Positions 48,831-61,988 of a stretch of 64,000 nt of DNA are shown piece after piece. The notes under the pieces were generated by a model. The model saw nothing but the letters and a program-made list of their open reading frames with translations, was not told the DNA's origin and did no database searches. Source of the stretch: Rhizophagus clarus (Eukaryota > Glomeromycota > Glomeromycetes > Glomerales > Glomeraceae). The position numbers were made by a program, and so were the translations under genes. The number at the start of each line of letters is the position of its first letter. The first letter of the stretch is position 1. The DNA lies in assembly GCA_015698045.1 (NCBI GenBank), contig BLAL01000058.1, positions 374,501 to 438,500 of the forward strand, read 5' to 3'.

Positions 48831-49547
48831 TTCCTGTTTTCACCTCAAATTCATTATTAGATTATAGCGAAAATTTAAAGAATTTAATTGGGCTGTTTCG
48901 GAATATTCGGCGTATTTGATTGGTTACATTACACGTGATGAAAAATTTATGATAAGCCGATTGTATTTTTCTTTTGCATACTAGATAGATTATTGATTTA
49001 TCCATTAAAATTTAAATTACTAATAATTAATTCGTTGAGCACTATGCACAATAGTTATTGATTAATGATTATAGTGGATAAATTATCGCGTCACCCCTTT
49101 TGAGGGGACCCAACAAATAATATTATATATCAAACACACATTACACGAGTGGTTAAATTTTACTATTGATTTCTATCGGCTCTCTGTCAAAACCCATTAA
49201 AAAAATGGAACGCCCAAAAACTTGGAAAAAAAAATATATAGTAAGATGCATTTTTTGTATTTGTTTCTTCTTATATGAAAACAATTTGATATCTTTCAGT
49301 TAGCAAATAAGCAAAATGAATTATTAAAATAATTGAACGAACATGAAACATAAAATTACTTTATTTGCATCTTATGAACTTCATACTTTCATTTATATTA
49401 TTTATATTTTCGTTGAATCAATAAGAATAATGTTTTATCGTACGAATAGAATGTAGACGGATAAGATCTAATAGCTACACTAATAGTAATTTCATAAGCG
49501 GGATAAATCAATAATAAAAAATAAAGTAAAAGACTATATAATTAACT
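48831..49547. other. Intergenic, AT-rich
   Basis: Nothing recognised; includes the 3' side of the first E2 gene. Confidence 0.4.
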
Positions 49548-50439
<892 letters not shown>

Positions 50440-52283
50440 TTCGTTATTGTAAAATTAAAAAAAAAAATGAAAATAAATTTGTTAAATAATAAAAATGTTG
50501 GTGGCGTTAGAATAAAGGATATCTTTTTGAGACTATTGAGCTTATTTATTGATATGAAATCCTGTTCTTCACAAAGCCTTTTTAAACTAAGGAAATAATG
50601 AATTTTTTTGAGAATAATCCTTCATTTACTTGTAAAAGGGCCTAAAGTCCATTTACCTCCGATTATATTTAGTTATTTATTTAATTATTTTCAAATCAAG
50701 AAAGATTTGAAATTTAGAATTTTTCTTCATATGATTTTCTAATTGGAATACATGTTTGTTAATCGGATTTATGACTTTTTTTTCACCGAGATCAACTTGC
50801 AATGATACCCTAACTGTATTACATATTTAATAAGTGACAAAATCATTTATTCCTCATAAAGATGACGGTGCAACGTTATTCATGTATTTCTATGCAGATT
50901 TCATTTGATAAATGATGATCTATAAGAAATTCATTTTTTCCAAAATGATTTTAGATATTGTCATTTTTAAAATGGTCACATCGTCATATAAATCATTTAC
51001 AATAAAAAAAAAGGAGGTATAAAAATCGACACATCAAAATTCACATTAAATTTAACAAAAATTAACTGATAATAATTTGAAATCATAATCTTAAATAAAA
51101 TAATAAAAGATAGATTTTTCTATTTAAAAAACCTAATAAAAAAAATTGTATGCCAAATCTCAGTATTTTATTCTTTTAAAATAGTTGGAGCGTTTAAATT
51201 AAAAGTAAATTTTTTTATTAATAACGTAAATGGTTTGTGCAACAATAACGATTTAAGAAAATTAATGTTAATGGTGAAACCACTGATAGTTGTTTCGAAC
51301 GTTTTATTATTATGACACCTTAAGATTTAAGGACTAACGCCAACAATTTATCTCCGATCAAAAATTGTTCAGGGTACATCATTTGCGTATGCATCCGTTA
51401 ACATAGATTCTTTTCGACATATGGCACGACCCAAGAAGTACGTTGCATTTCACTTTGCGAACTTTAAAGAATTAATTAGTATACATTGTATACGCTTGCT
51501 CAGATGACAAATACTTTCTTAATATTCGTAAATAGACAACAAAGGTCCATGATCTGGACAAGTTGTACCATTGCCCCTGAATATATTTATTATTAATTGT
51601 ATGATTTTTTTACAGAAAAAATCTGTTGACGTGAGTGATAATTATCCTCACCATAAAAATACATTTTGTGACCATGTTCTAACATTTTTCGTTAATGTAA
51701 AGGCAATAAAGAAGAAAAAAATACATAAATCATAAATTACATGACTACCCTCATTTTTTTCTGTAAAAATAAAAACGAGACAATAGAGTAATTATTTTAG
51801 GAGAAAAACTACAGAATAAGCGATAAAAATGGACATGACGCAATTGATGCATTATGATAACCAACATCTAACATACTGTACTAACCCTAACAGCCTGACC
51901 TATACTAAACTAGAGGCGTAAAAATATTTCTAGTAGAATATATAATGATTTATTTATGTACTGTAGATAATTTGTTACGTGTATACATCGACACGTGCCG
52001 TTTTAGTATAAATTTATATAAAAAATCTCTATATTTAATATATAAGTATAAGGAATGGACTTTCGCTCAAGAAAAGAATGCATTCGGAGTATATATAACT
52101 GCAATTTTCATTCAGGTCAAACAGGTTGAAGTACGCCAATCATGTTATTACGCCAATCAAGGGGAACATCTCTTTTTTGTCACAATTATAAGTATTATAA
52201 CGAAATTAGTGCTACCACATTAAAACCGCCATCGAGACGACGACCGTGTAAGGTTTAAACGTCAATCACTTGACGTATAAAAA
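50440..52283. other. Intergenic between the two E2 genes
   Basis: No gene recognised. A 92-residue ORF at 51945-52223 has no motif and no signal sequence. Confidence 0.5.
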
Positions 52284-52419
52284 GCTACAGTCAGTAATGG
52301 GGTTAATTAACCGTTACGCGGAATTTTATGAGACTTGTACAGTATTACTAATGTAAAAATTTGCACAGATCCCGATAAATTCCTGCAAATTCCATGGGAA
52401 TACCATCACTAGCTACAGT
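52284..52419. mobile_element. Short hAT-type MITE with perfect 8-bp duplication
   Basis: Element 52292-52411 starts CAGTAATGG and ends CCATCACTA, matching in 7 of 9 positions as inverted repeats. Both flanks are GCTACAGT, an exact 8-bp duplication. At 120 bp it is a minimal non-autonomous element. Confidence 0.75.
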
Positions 52420-52707
52420 ATATTTACTTTGTACATTTCTTTTTAGTATATGTAATTAATTCAAAATCTATCCTAAATTTAGCGCAAACTTAAAATAATT
52501 ACATAACATAGATTGGATTTAAAAAAATTTTAACTTTATTATATTTTTAATTATAAATGAAGTTTTACTCTATTGTTCGAATTAAATGATATATTTTAAT
52601 GAAAAAAAAGTTTTTATGTACGGATAGATAAATCTAATAATTATAATTGTATTGAAATTACTTAGTAAATATTATTTATAATGTAATAAAACAAAAAGTT
52701 GTTGTGA

Positions 52708-53604
<897 letters not shown>

Positions 53605-54498
53605 TTCGTTTATTAAAAAAAATATATATATATGTATGTATGTATGTAATATTTGTATATAAAAAATGAAAATGAAAAAAAAAAAAAAAATTTGTGGAAA
53701 AATACGAGAAAGATATTTTTTTAAGTTATTTATTAATGTTTCAAGTGGCTTAAATACTCTTTTTTTTTTGAATGAGTCAAAGGACGTTTTTTGTATCTAA
53801 TTATGACAATGATCGGAGTTGGAAATGGAATTCTCCGAAGGCATATTACTTCCTTTTTCTGCGTTGAAAAAAAAAAAAAAAAAAAAAATTTTTTTTTTAT
53901 TGTTGATCCTATTAAACTAAACAAAAGCAAAGGAAATCCAAAGAATTTTCTATGTATTGATTTACAAAATAATTTCCTTATTTTTTTTTTCAAAAGGACT
54001 TTATATTGTAACAAACTCAGCAAATTTGACGTCATAATATTAAGCGTAGAAAATGAAAGGCCACCCAATTTCGGAATCAACAAAGTCCGTTACCTTTGTA
54101 TTTAATTCATTTTAAGTAAACCAAGAAAATATGTATATTACGTATTTCACATGTAACCAAACATGCTATGTTTATTGGATCTACAATAGTTTCATTTCTA
54201 TAAAAGATAAAAAGATTTTCTAATTTCAAATAATTCTTATTTTAATTGATTTAGAATTTGTAAATATGCTAATCATATCCGGTGAATCTCGTCTCCGTGG
54301 AAAAAAAATTGAAATGAACTTGCTTCCAAATAAAGTGTATGCATAAAGTACCTGCATATTTGTCTCGTACTAAAAATAATTTTTTATGTTACGCAATATG
54401 CATGCACAGCAGTGATTGATGTTAGTTTCGTTATTACGGTGATATTAGTATTTACCTTACGTTTATTATACAATAATGTTTCAAAATACGATTGATAT
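53605..54498. other. Intergenic, AT-rich
   Basis: No gene recognised. ORFs on both strands near 53.8-54.1 kb are shadows of A/T runs with no family motif. Confidence 0.45.
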
Positions 54499-54580
54499 TG
54501 GACTTTCCCGAAAAATTTGTCGCAGACGCAGTAAAAAATTCTTCTTACTGCGCCTGCGCCCATATTTTCGGAAGTTCAAA
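54499..54580. mobile_element. Tiny foldback element
   Basis: The left arm TTGGACTTTCCCGAAAAATT...GCAGACGCAGTAA is mirrored by TTACTGCGCCTGCGCC...TTTTCGGAAGTTCAA. Only about 80 bp in total, so it may be a hairpin relic. The words CCGAAAA and GCGCAGTAA also occur in the element at 39.8 kb. Confidence 0.5.
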
Positions 54581-55885
54581 TCCTCCTCCTGTTAATACTT
54601 CTTTTGTGTTCTTTGATAGGTAATTACGCCCAAGGTATCATCAAAACAATAACGGATAATATTTTTAGTTTTAGTTAATTGTGAATATGCTTAAATCTGC
54701 AAGTACTGCATAATTTTCATATGATCGTATCAAATTTTTTTTTAAAAAAATATGATCTTACCCTTTTTTGGTGAAAGTTCCACCATTTTTTTTTTTACGC
54801 ATATAAAAGAACTGTTTCTCGTAAAGTTTTTCTTGGCGAGGAAAGGTCACGTTTATCTATGTACGTTATCCAGTAAAAAAAAGGTGTTACCAAAATTAGA
54901 AAATACAAAATCAAATAAAATGAAAATAATGTACATTTAACTTTTTTAATACAATTAATTGATGAATAACGCATTTCAACAAATTCTGACATTCTGACAA
55001 ACTTAAGAAATTGATTTAATAATTTCTTGGCCAACAATTGCGTAGCCATCATGGAAATACTTTATGAGGCAAGAGTATTTTTTAGTTATAGTCAGATTAT
55101 TTGGTTGCGCATTTTTAACGTATTTTTTTTTAATGTAAGGGTTTTAAGTTGCGTATTTTTAGTACAATAATGACGGATTATATACAGTATGATTTACTAT
55201 TATGAAATTAAATGCGTTGGAGTTACGATCCAAAGGTTAGAATTTTTTTTGAGTTATCTCAAGATAACATCTTAATGCACAATCTAGTGAAATTTAAACC
55301 TCTTTCAAATATAAAAAAAAAAAGAGAAATTAAGATTGAACTTTCCATTCATCTGGATGAATTTCAATCTGTTTTCAATTTCTTTTTACTTTTATTATTA
55401 TTAAGAAAAAAATTTTTTTTTAATATTGTATATAGAGATATATTCATATAATATCTTTAAAAAAATTTTTATTTATTGACCTAATGCTCATAAAATGGCC
55501 AAAATGTTTTACTTACGGGTTGACACTTATTATATATAATACGAGTTATTTGTCACGTCTTTTAATTAAGTAGCACTTGATAATTTAAGGAAAAATCTTT
55601 TCACTGTGTAGTTAACAGCATAAAAAATTTAATTTCATATAATATATATTTGTAGTATTTGTATAATTATTCAAATCAGAGATCAGAAAATTTAGTTTGC
55701 TTATTTTCTCCGGTTTTCCGATGTTGTGTGTTAATTTTGTTATAGAATACCTCTGTGTAAAGCACTTAGTAAAAAATTCAAAAGTCATCTGACCCCTATA
55801 TATATTTCGGGGTTTTTCATATTTCCAAAAAAATTTGTCACGTGTTACGGCTTTCTATGTTTCATTTTACTCACTAATCGACAGC
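54581..55885. other. Intergenic, AT-rich
   Basis: No gene recognised. A CCTATATATATTTCGGGG motif at about 55800 recalls 7.5 and 30.0 kb. Confidence 0.4.
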
Positions 55886-56230
55886 AATGTCAACTATAAA
55901 AAATAATTCCCAAGATGACATGCAAATAACGTACGAGACGAAAACGCAAAATGATGTTCAAGAAAAGAAATGTAAATGGAGCAAGATGAGTGATACTTAA
56001 GTCGAGGAACGCAAAAATAAAACTCAAAACGAGAGATGTAAAATGACAAAGTAAAACACGCAAAATGACGTCTACGTAAATGGCGAGAAACACACAAAAT
56101 GGATACATACAGAATGATGCTCAATCGAAAGACGCAAAATGAACTCAAATATGAGATATGAAATCATGGCGCCCAAGACGATATACAGAATGATCCCCGA
56201 TCGAAAGGCGCACGACAATACTTCTTCCAA
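55886..56230 (+). repeat. Degenerate CGCAAAATGA repeat tract
   Basis: The word (A/G)CGCAAAATGA and near variants (CACAAAATGG, ATACAGAATGAT, GTAAAATGAC) recur about every 25-45 bp, with AAGACG/GAAAGGCGCA between. One plus-strand frame reads repeated QNDVQ / RKMT-like words but has several stops. It could be a decayed coding repeat or a short satellite. Confidence 0.5.
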
Positions 56231-57299
56231 TTATGATTGCGACATACTGTTTTTGAAGATATTTATGATTTTGGATGGAGTAGAATTGGAATAGATGTAT
56301 TATATTATGGGTTTAGGCCGGAATTCGGAAAAGGGACTCCTGGTCTGGATCGTATGTAGTAATAGAATTAAATAAATAATTTACTCCCTATATTTAATAA
56401 AGAATTTAGTTAGTATGTGAATAGGAATAATTTTGTATATAAAAAAATAGTTACTTTTTATCCATAGTACAAGGGAATTATATTGAAAAAAGTAAATATA
56501 ACGATTAATAATCGAATATAATGATCTCTATTTTTAATGTCGAATAAAATGTTATTTTACCTTTTTTTTGTAAAGTACTCAATCAACTTGATTTTGTTTG
56601 TAAAGTTAGTTACGTTACGTTTAAAGAATAAATAATCCTATGAGAATTACTTTTTAAATTTTCCCAAATATCGACTTTGTAAATATTTGATAATGGAAAT
56701 ATAATTGTGATTTGTGATTTCTTATCAAAATTTTAGTCGAGTTACGGAACTGTATTAAATACATTTAGTTTAATGAATTTTCTTTTTAATTCAGATCGCC
56801 CGTATTTGTTTTGAGCGGGGAGATACTTGACATCCAATTCTATATATTTTGTTACTGTTCGATGTTTTTAACAATTTCAAAATATTATGGATATATACTA
56901 GTACTAGATTGCTAGTTTATATTATAGTATCCTTTTATTAATTAACGTTAGGAATCATAAAATAAATAACAATAATAATAATTAACAAAAAAATATGCAA
57001 TTTTCTATTTAATATTTTGATTGTATAACACGCATCAATATAATATTGGTCTATTAGTAATCTATTATGAACTTGTTTCACGCGATTTCACAAACAAATT
57101 GTTTTGATTTTTGATTTGTGTTCATTATAATTTTTTTTTAATACACGGTCACGCAAAACGCGCATCATAAGATATTATAGTGGTAGACTCATATGTCATA
57201 TGAATCACATCAAAATAAACCAAATAAACCAATTATACTTCGCGCACATGTAACTCTGCATTCATGTGATTAAAAAAAAAAAGCAAAAAAACGCATCAT
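56231..57299. other. Intergenic, AT-rich
   Basis: No gene recognised. Confidence 0.45.
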
Positions 57300-59540
57300 T
57301 AACGGACGCGTACGCGAAAAAAACGCGAAATAATTGTACTACGAAGAGCTTACGTCAGATCTTATGATTATATAAAATGTCTTCCTCCACTTTTAACTTG
57401 AATAAAAAATTTTTAACCTTTAATTTTAATATTCTTTTATGAACGAGAGCCAAGCAAGAAAAGAAAGAACTTATATCGTCTTTTATTCTTTTACATTTAT
57501 TATCGTCTTTCTTGACACTTCCCAGTAACTAAACTCCTGATTTTTGAGGATATATTCCTGACGAAACAAGTCTCTGAACCATACGAAAATAAATACACGG
57601 TATTATAACTAAGATGTTTTGCTCCTCTAACTTAGTGCTTTTCTAGGTCTTACTTTATTAGTAAATTTAAAATCAACAAAACTCACCGTATCAATAATAT
57701 TTTATTTTCAAGTATCGTTTAGACAAAAGTTCCGTTTTCCCTTCGCCTCTACGAAACTTTCTACATATTTCTACATATTTTACACGTGCCTTGGTTATTA
57801 CGATTGTAGTTTATAGGTAATGTTATTTACCTCTTCACTTCTTTAATATATTTATTTTAATCTAACCAAAAATGAGATAATAAGGGGACTGTGCCTGTAA
57901 TAAGTTAACCGACTTATTGACATCGAGGTAAATTACAAATGAACGGATTATTCTTTCTTTATTTTCCGAGTTTAGTCGTTAAAATGTTAACGCTGGACTT
58001 TTTGATAATTTTCCTCGCCAGTTAATCCGAAAACTACTTTCTATCCGAACGAGCCCGGCCAGTTCTTCTTTGCCGCCAAGGTCCGGTTTCTTGAGTCTCT
58101 AGTGGTTAGTTTCCTTAATAATTACAATTTCTATAGGTATTAATAATTTCATCATAGTAATAACTTCTCATGATTTCCAATCATTTATCGATAATATTAT
58201 ACAAGATCTCATACCGTATTTTGCCTTTTCTATTATTATTTTTCAGAATCTTATGTGTAGTCTCGCTTCGATTTATCAATTCCTATAGCAAACTTTGATC
58301 TGCCAGAATTGCGAAATCTACATTTTGAGAGCTTTTGTGGAATTTGCCTCTGCGTGAAAGATAAGAATTTTCTTTAATTTAAAAATAGCGTAAATAAACC
58401 GACGTCTTGGTAAGGAATTTTCATTCAATTGATTATTAAAAATAGTAATCAGAATTTTTCTTCCAAACAATGATTAATTTTTTTTTTCTCTCTCCTTTTT
58501 TTTTTTTAATAGATCTTATACCTGGTGCTGCGATTTTCTTCCTTCAAGAAGATAATGAAAAATAATTTAAGGTACTATCTATCATTGAATGCTGTGAAGG
58601 TTATCGAAGACAATCCCAAGTGCACCTGATCAATTACCAACACATAAAAAGTTCACTTAAGGAGCTTTAGTCTACTTGATTAGTGTATGATTTAGATGGT
58701 GGATTGTGAATCCCAACCCCTGTTGAGATCTATTGTTTTGTAATGAGAAACGATTATGTACTTTTCTCAACAGTCAATCTTTTTTGACATCTTTTTCATA
58801 CAATTGATTTGTTATCATCTGATCATTTTTGGGTCTGAGAACTGGCAGCGCTTCGTGGCCACAGTAATGCAGTCTTACATATGGGGAACAGCCTAACTGT
58901 GAACGTCCTTCTCTTAGAGAACTGGAAGCTCTTCGTGGCCACAGTTATGCGGCCTAGCATAATGGGGACAGCTTACTGTGAACGGTCCTTCTCTTTTCCG
59001 GAATTTTTCAGATGATAGTAAACTTTGTGTGCGAGGTATTGTTATACTATGTATACATGATAACTAGGCCATTATGTTGAAAACTAATGGGCGTATGTTT
59101 AGAACTAGGCATACGGCATTTATGCTTTTTCTGAAAATGCCCAATATATATTTCAGTTAAAGGATAATGTTTTGATATCATGTTTCCTCAATCATTCATG
59201 TTGAAGTTTTTTTGGTCGAATAGTACATACATATTTACATTTTTTTTTCTTATTTTTTAGAGTACGGCATTGAGGATGATGATGTTTTAATTAATATCTT
59301 AAATATGTTATAACGGTTTCCAATAGCTTACTTTATTAGGTGGTGATATTAGGCTTTTGGCTAATATTTTTTTACCTTTCAATGTCGGTGAAGTGATTGT
59401 CATGATAATTATCGTGAAATAAAAGCGATTCCACTTATAATATAAGGTATAGAAGTGTGATGATAGTATGATAATAGTTTTTTTTAATTTATTGAACGTA
59501 AAAATAAATATTAAACATTTAGTTATTATTATTGGAGTTA
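57300..59540. repeat. Long non-coding repeat, copy B
   Basis: Aligns with 26545-29575 from GACGCGTACGCG to about TTAAACATTTAGTTATTATT, with one rather than two copies of the 775-bp inner unit. The 5' part is clearly diverged, whereas the inner unit is almost identical between copies (for example GATGGTGGATTGTGAATCCC). Either the inner unit is under constraint or it has been exchanged by gene conversion. Confidence 0.75.
58837..58998 (+). ncRNA. Pair of about 80-nt structured-RNA-like units (copy B)
   Basis: The third occurrence of the paired GAGAACTGG...CCTTCTCT units. Both CACAG/CTGTG stems and the TTATGC/GCATAA inner stem of the second unit are intact. Family unknown. Confidence 0.3.
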
Positions 59541-61988
59541 GAAAAAATTTTAATTGAACTTTGGCGTTACGCAAATATTTGTTAATAATAAGTTTCAAAT
59601 TTATATTGTTTAATTAATAATTCAAATTACGTAATAATGATAATATTTATTATGTTGTTATTTTACAATTTAAAAATGATTGACATTAACATTAACGTTT
59701 TATGCTATGAACGCTTTTAGCTCGCTGATTTTATTGAAAGCAACCGTATACTTCACTCCGTATACCCGAGAGCAACCGTGTATAATACAAGAATTTGCGC
59801 AGATTGAATCAAATTAATATGCAGATCAAGGTGGTGTTATGTTGTAATTTCGGCCTGAAAAAAAATGTGCCAATCTCTTGTATATTTGATTGAATTGATA
59901 TTTACATGCTTAACGTCACAACTTACTTTTAGTAAGAGATTTGTCACCATGTGGATTCATATTTCATACCTTAACAGAATAAAGTTTTTCCCAAGAAGAA
60001 AAAAAAAAATTTTTTTTGATGTGTCAAAATATGCGGTATCACCAACAATAATGTTCGTGTACGTATTTAATGTTTTTTAAAAAAATAGCAAGTATCTACG
60101 ACCTTTTTTGGATCTGTTGATATTTTTAGATCACAAATTTTGCCAAGGACATTCAATAATTTACTTATTATAAACGGGTGATATCTAAAATGGTTTAATG
60201 ACCAAAAAACGTGAAACATTACATTTTTTAATCATTTGACATCTTCCTTATCTTTCATTCATTAAGTTGTGACAAGTTGTGACAGTTTCATTGAGTATTT
60301 TACTTTCTTCTTCATTGAGTAAGAGATAACTAAATGATTCTAGACTTATCGGTATGATCGGTATAACTTGATATCAAACTTTACAATGATACAACACGGC
60401 GAAATATAATAATCAATACATAATTATGTCGAACAAACAACATAGTCAATGATGAAAAACTTTCTCTATAGTATTTTCTACGTAAAAAGGCTTTTTTTTT
60501 TAATGATGAAAGAATGAAAGAAAAAGGTTAAACAAAGGAATCTATCTTTACGGAAACCGCCGCGTTTCTTTTTGAACTCTTAGGCTTAAAAAGATAACAA
60601 AAAAAAAAAATAATAATAATTTTTTTTTTTTTTTTTTCTTCAAAAAAGAAGTACCAATAATAAGACTGTCCCCCATAACGCATTTGAACAAAAATGGAAA
60701 AAAGTTAATACATAATATAATAATATATGTATAGTAAGAATTAAGAAATGGCGAGAAATTTTTTTTTTTTTTTTTTTTTTGAGTCACGTAAATATTTAGC
60801 ATAATTATGTACTGTGTGTGTGTTTTTTTTTAAAGAGAAAAAAAAAAAACCAATTTTAGGAAATTCAGCCATTATTTATATTTTGTAAAAAACGGTTTAC
60901 AATAATATAATTCACAATAATCTAACTATGTGTGGAATTTCATGATAAAAAAAAAAATTCTGGGGTGATTTTCTATACAAGTTATACAAGTACATAATAT
61001 ATATATGTATTATTACTTTATAATTACCTGTACATTACCGTATATACAATAAATTGTATATCAGTTAAAAAAAAAAACATGTTTTGATTCTGGAATTCTT
61101 TTAACCCCCGATTCTGATCTGATAAACAGACGATATATCAGCATATACATTTATGGTAATCGTAATTTAAATTAATTTTGATTTTCTAGATTGCTTAAAT
61201 TAAAAATTGTATTTTTTTTTTTTTTTTTTTTTTCTCTCTCTTTCAAGTGCGAGGAACATGAACAATTTTTTATTTTTAATGACGAATTAATAACTTCAAT
61301 CAAAAAAATCAAAAATAAAATTTCCGTCACGAATTTTTGTAAAACATGGCGTTTGGGTGACAAATTTCTTTATTTATATTAGTTTAATATATTTGTACAC
61401 ATTTTTATGTGACGCTATGTATCGCGTACCATATTTTTTGAAAGGTAAATGTCACATCCTTTTAAAAGGACAAATCAAACAATTTATTAATAAGTTGTCA
61501 ATCGTTATTCTAAATGCATGCATGCATGATAAAAGACATGCTTTTTGGATTACAAATAAGTGTGATTTAGATTATCTGTATCCCCTTTAAACTAGAAGAT
61601 CCTTGAAGAAATTGGTTAAGTTAAGTAATTACATAATCCTATAAATCCAATAAATCGGTTTATTTTTTGTTTAAGTCTAGATTAATTAATCAATGTGTAC
61701 ATAACGAAAATCGAAACAAATATGATGCAATTTTTGTGACTGAAAATCGATTTTTTAGTAAAAGGATCAAAAAAATAGTATTGTTGATCAATCAAAATCT
61801 TTCTCTCCAACTAGTTATAAAAATGCTTTTCATTTCCGAACTTTTGAAATGTTTTTCAAAGACAAAGTTTCCGTCTTTTAAATTTTAAAATTTTTAATAA
61901 CGAACAAAAAAAAAAATAAAATAAAAAACAAATCAAGAAAAAAAAAAGAAATTATTTTTTCCAATCAAAAAAAAAAAAATCATTAATA
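59541..61988. other. Intergenic, AT-rich, many homopolymer runs
   Basis: No gene recognised. T and A runs at 60600-60640, 60758-60780 and 61208-61231 create spurious ORFs. A GGTATGATCGGTATAACTTG stretch at 60350 recalls the pogo-type MITE at 48.3 kb. The right end is the promoter side of the transporter gene. Confidence 0.45.

Noticed and set aside
51945-52223. 92-residue ORF
   Set aside because: It has no recognisable domain, no signal peptide and no paralogue in the window, and ends close to a MITE.
53733-54105. ORFs on both strands near 54 kb
   Set aside because: They overlap each other on opposite strands, depend on A/T runs, and show no motif or splice partner.
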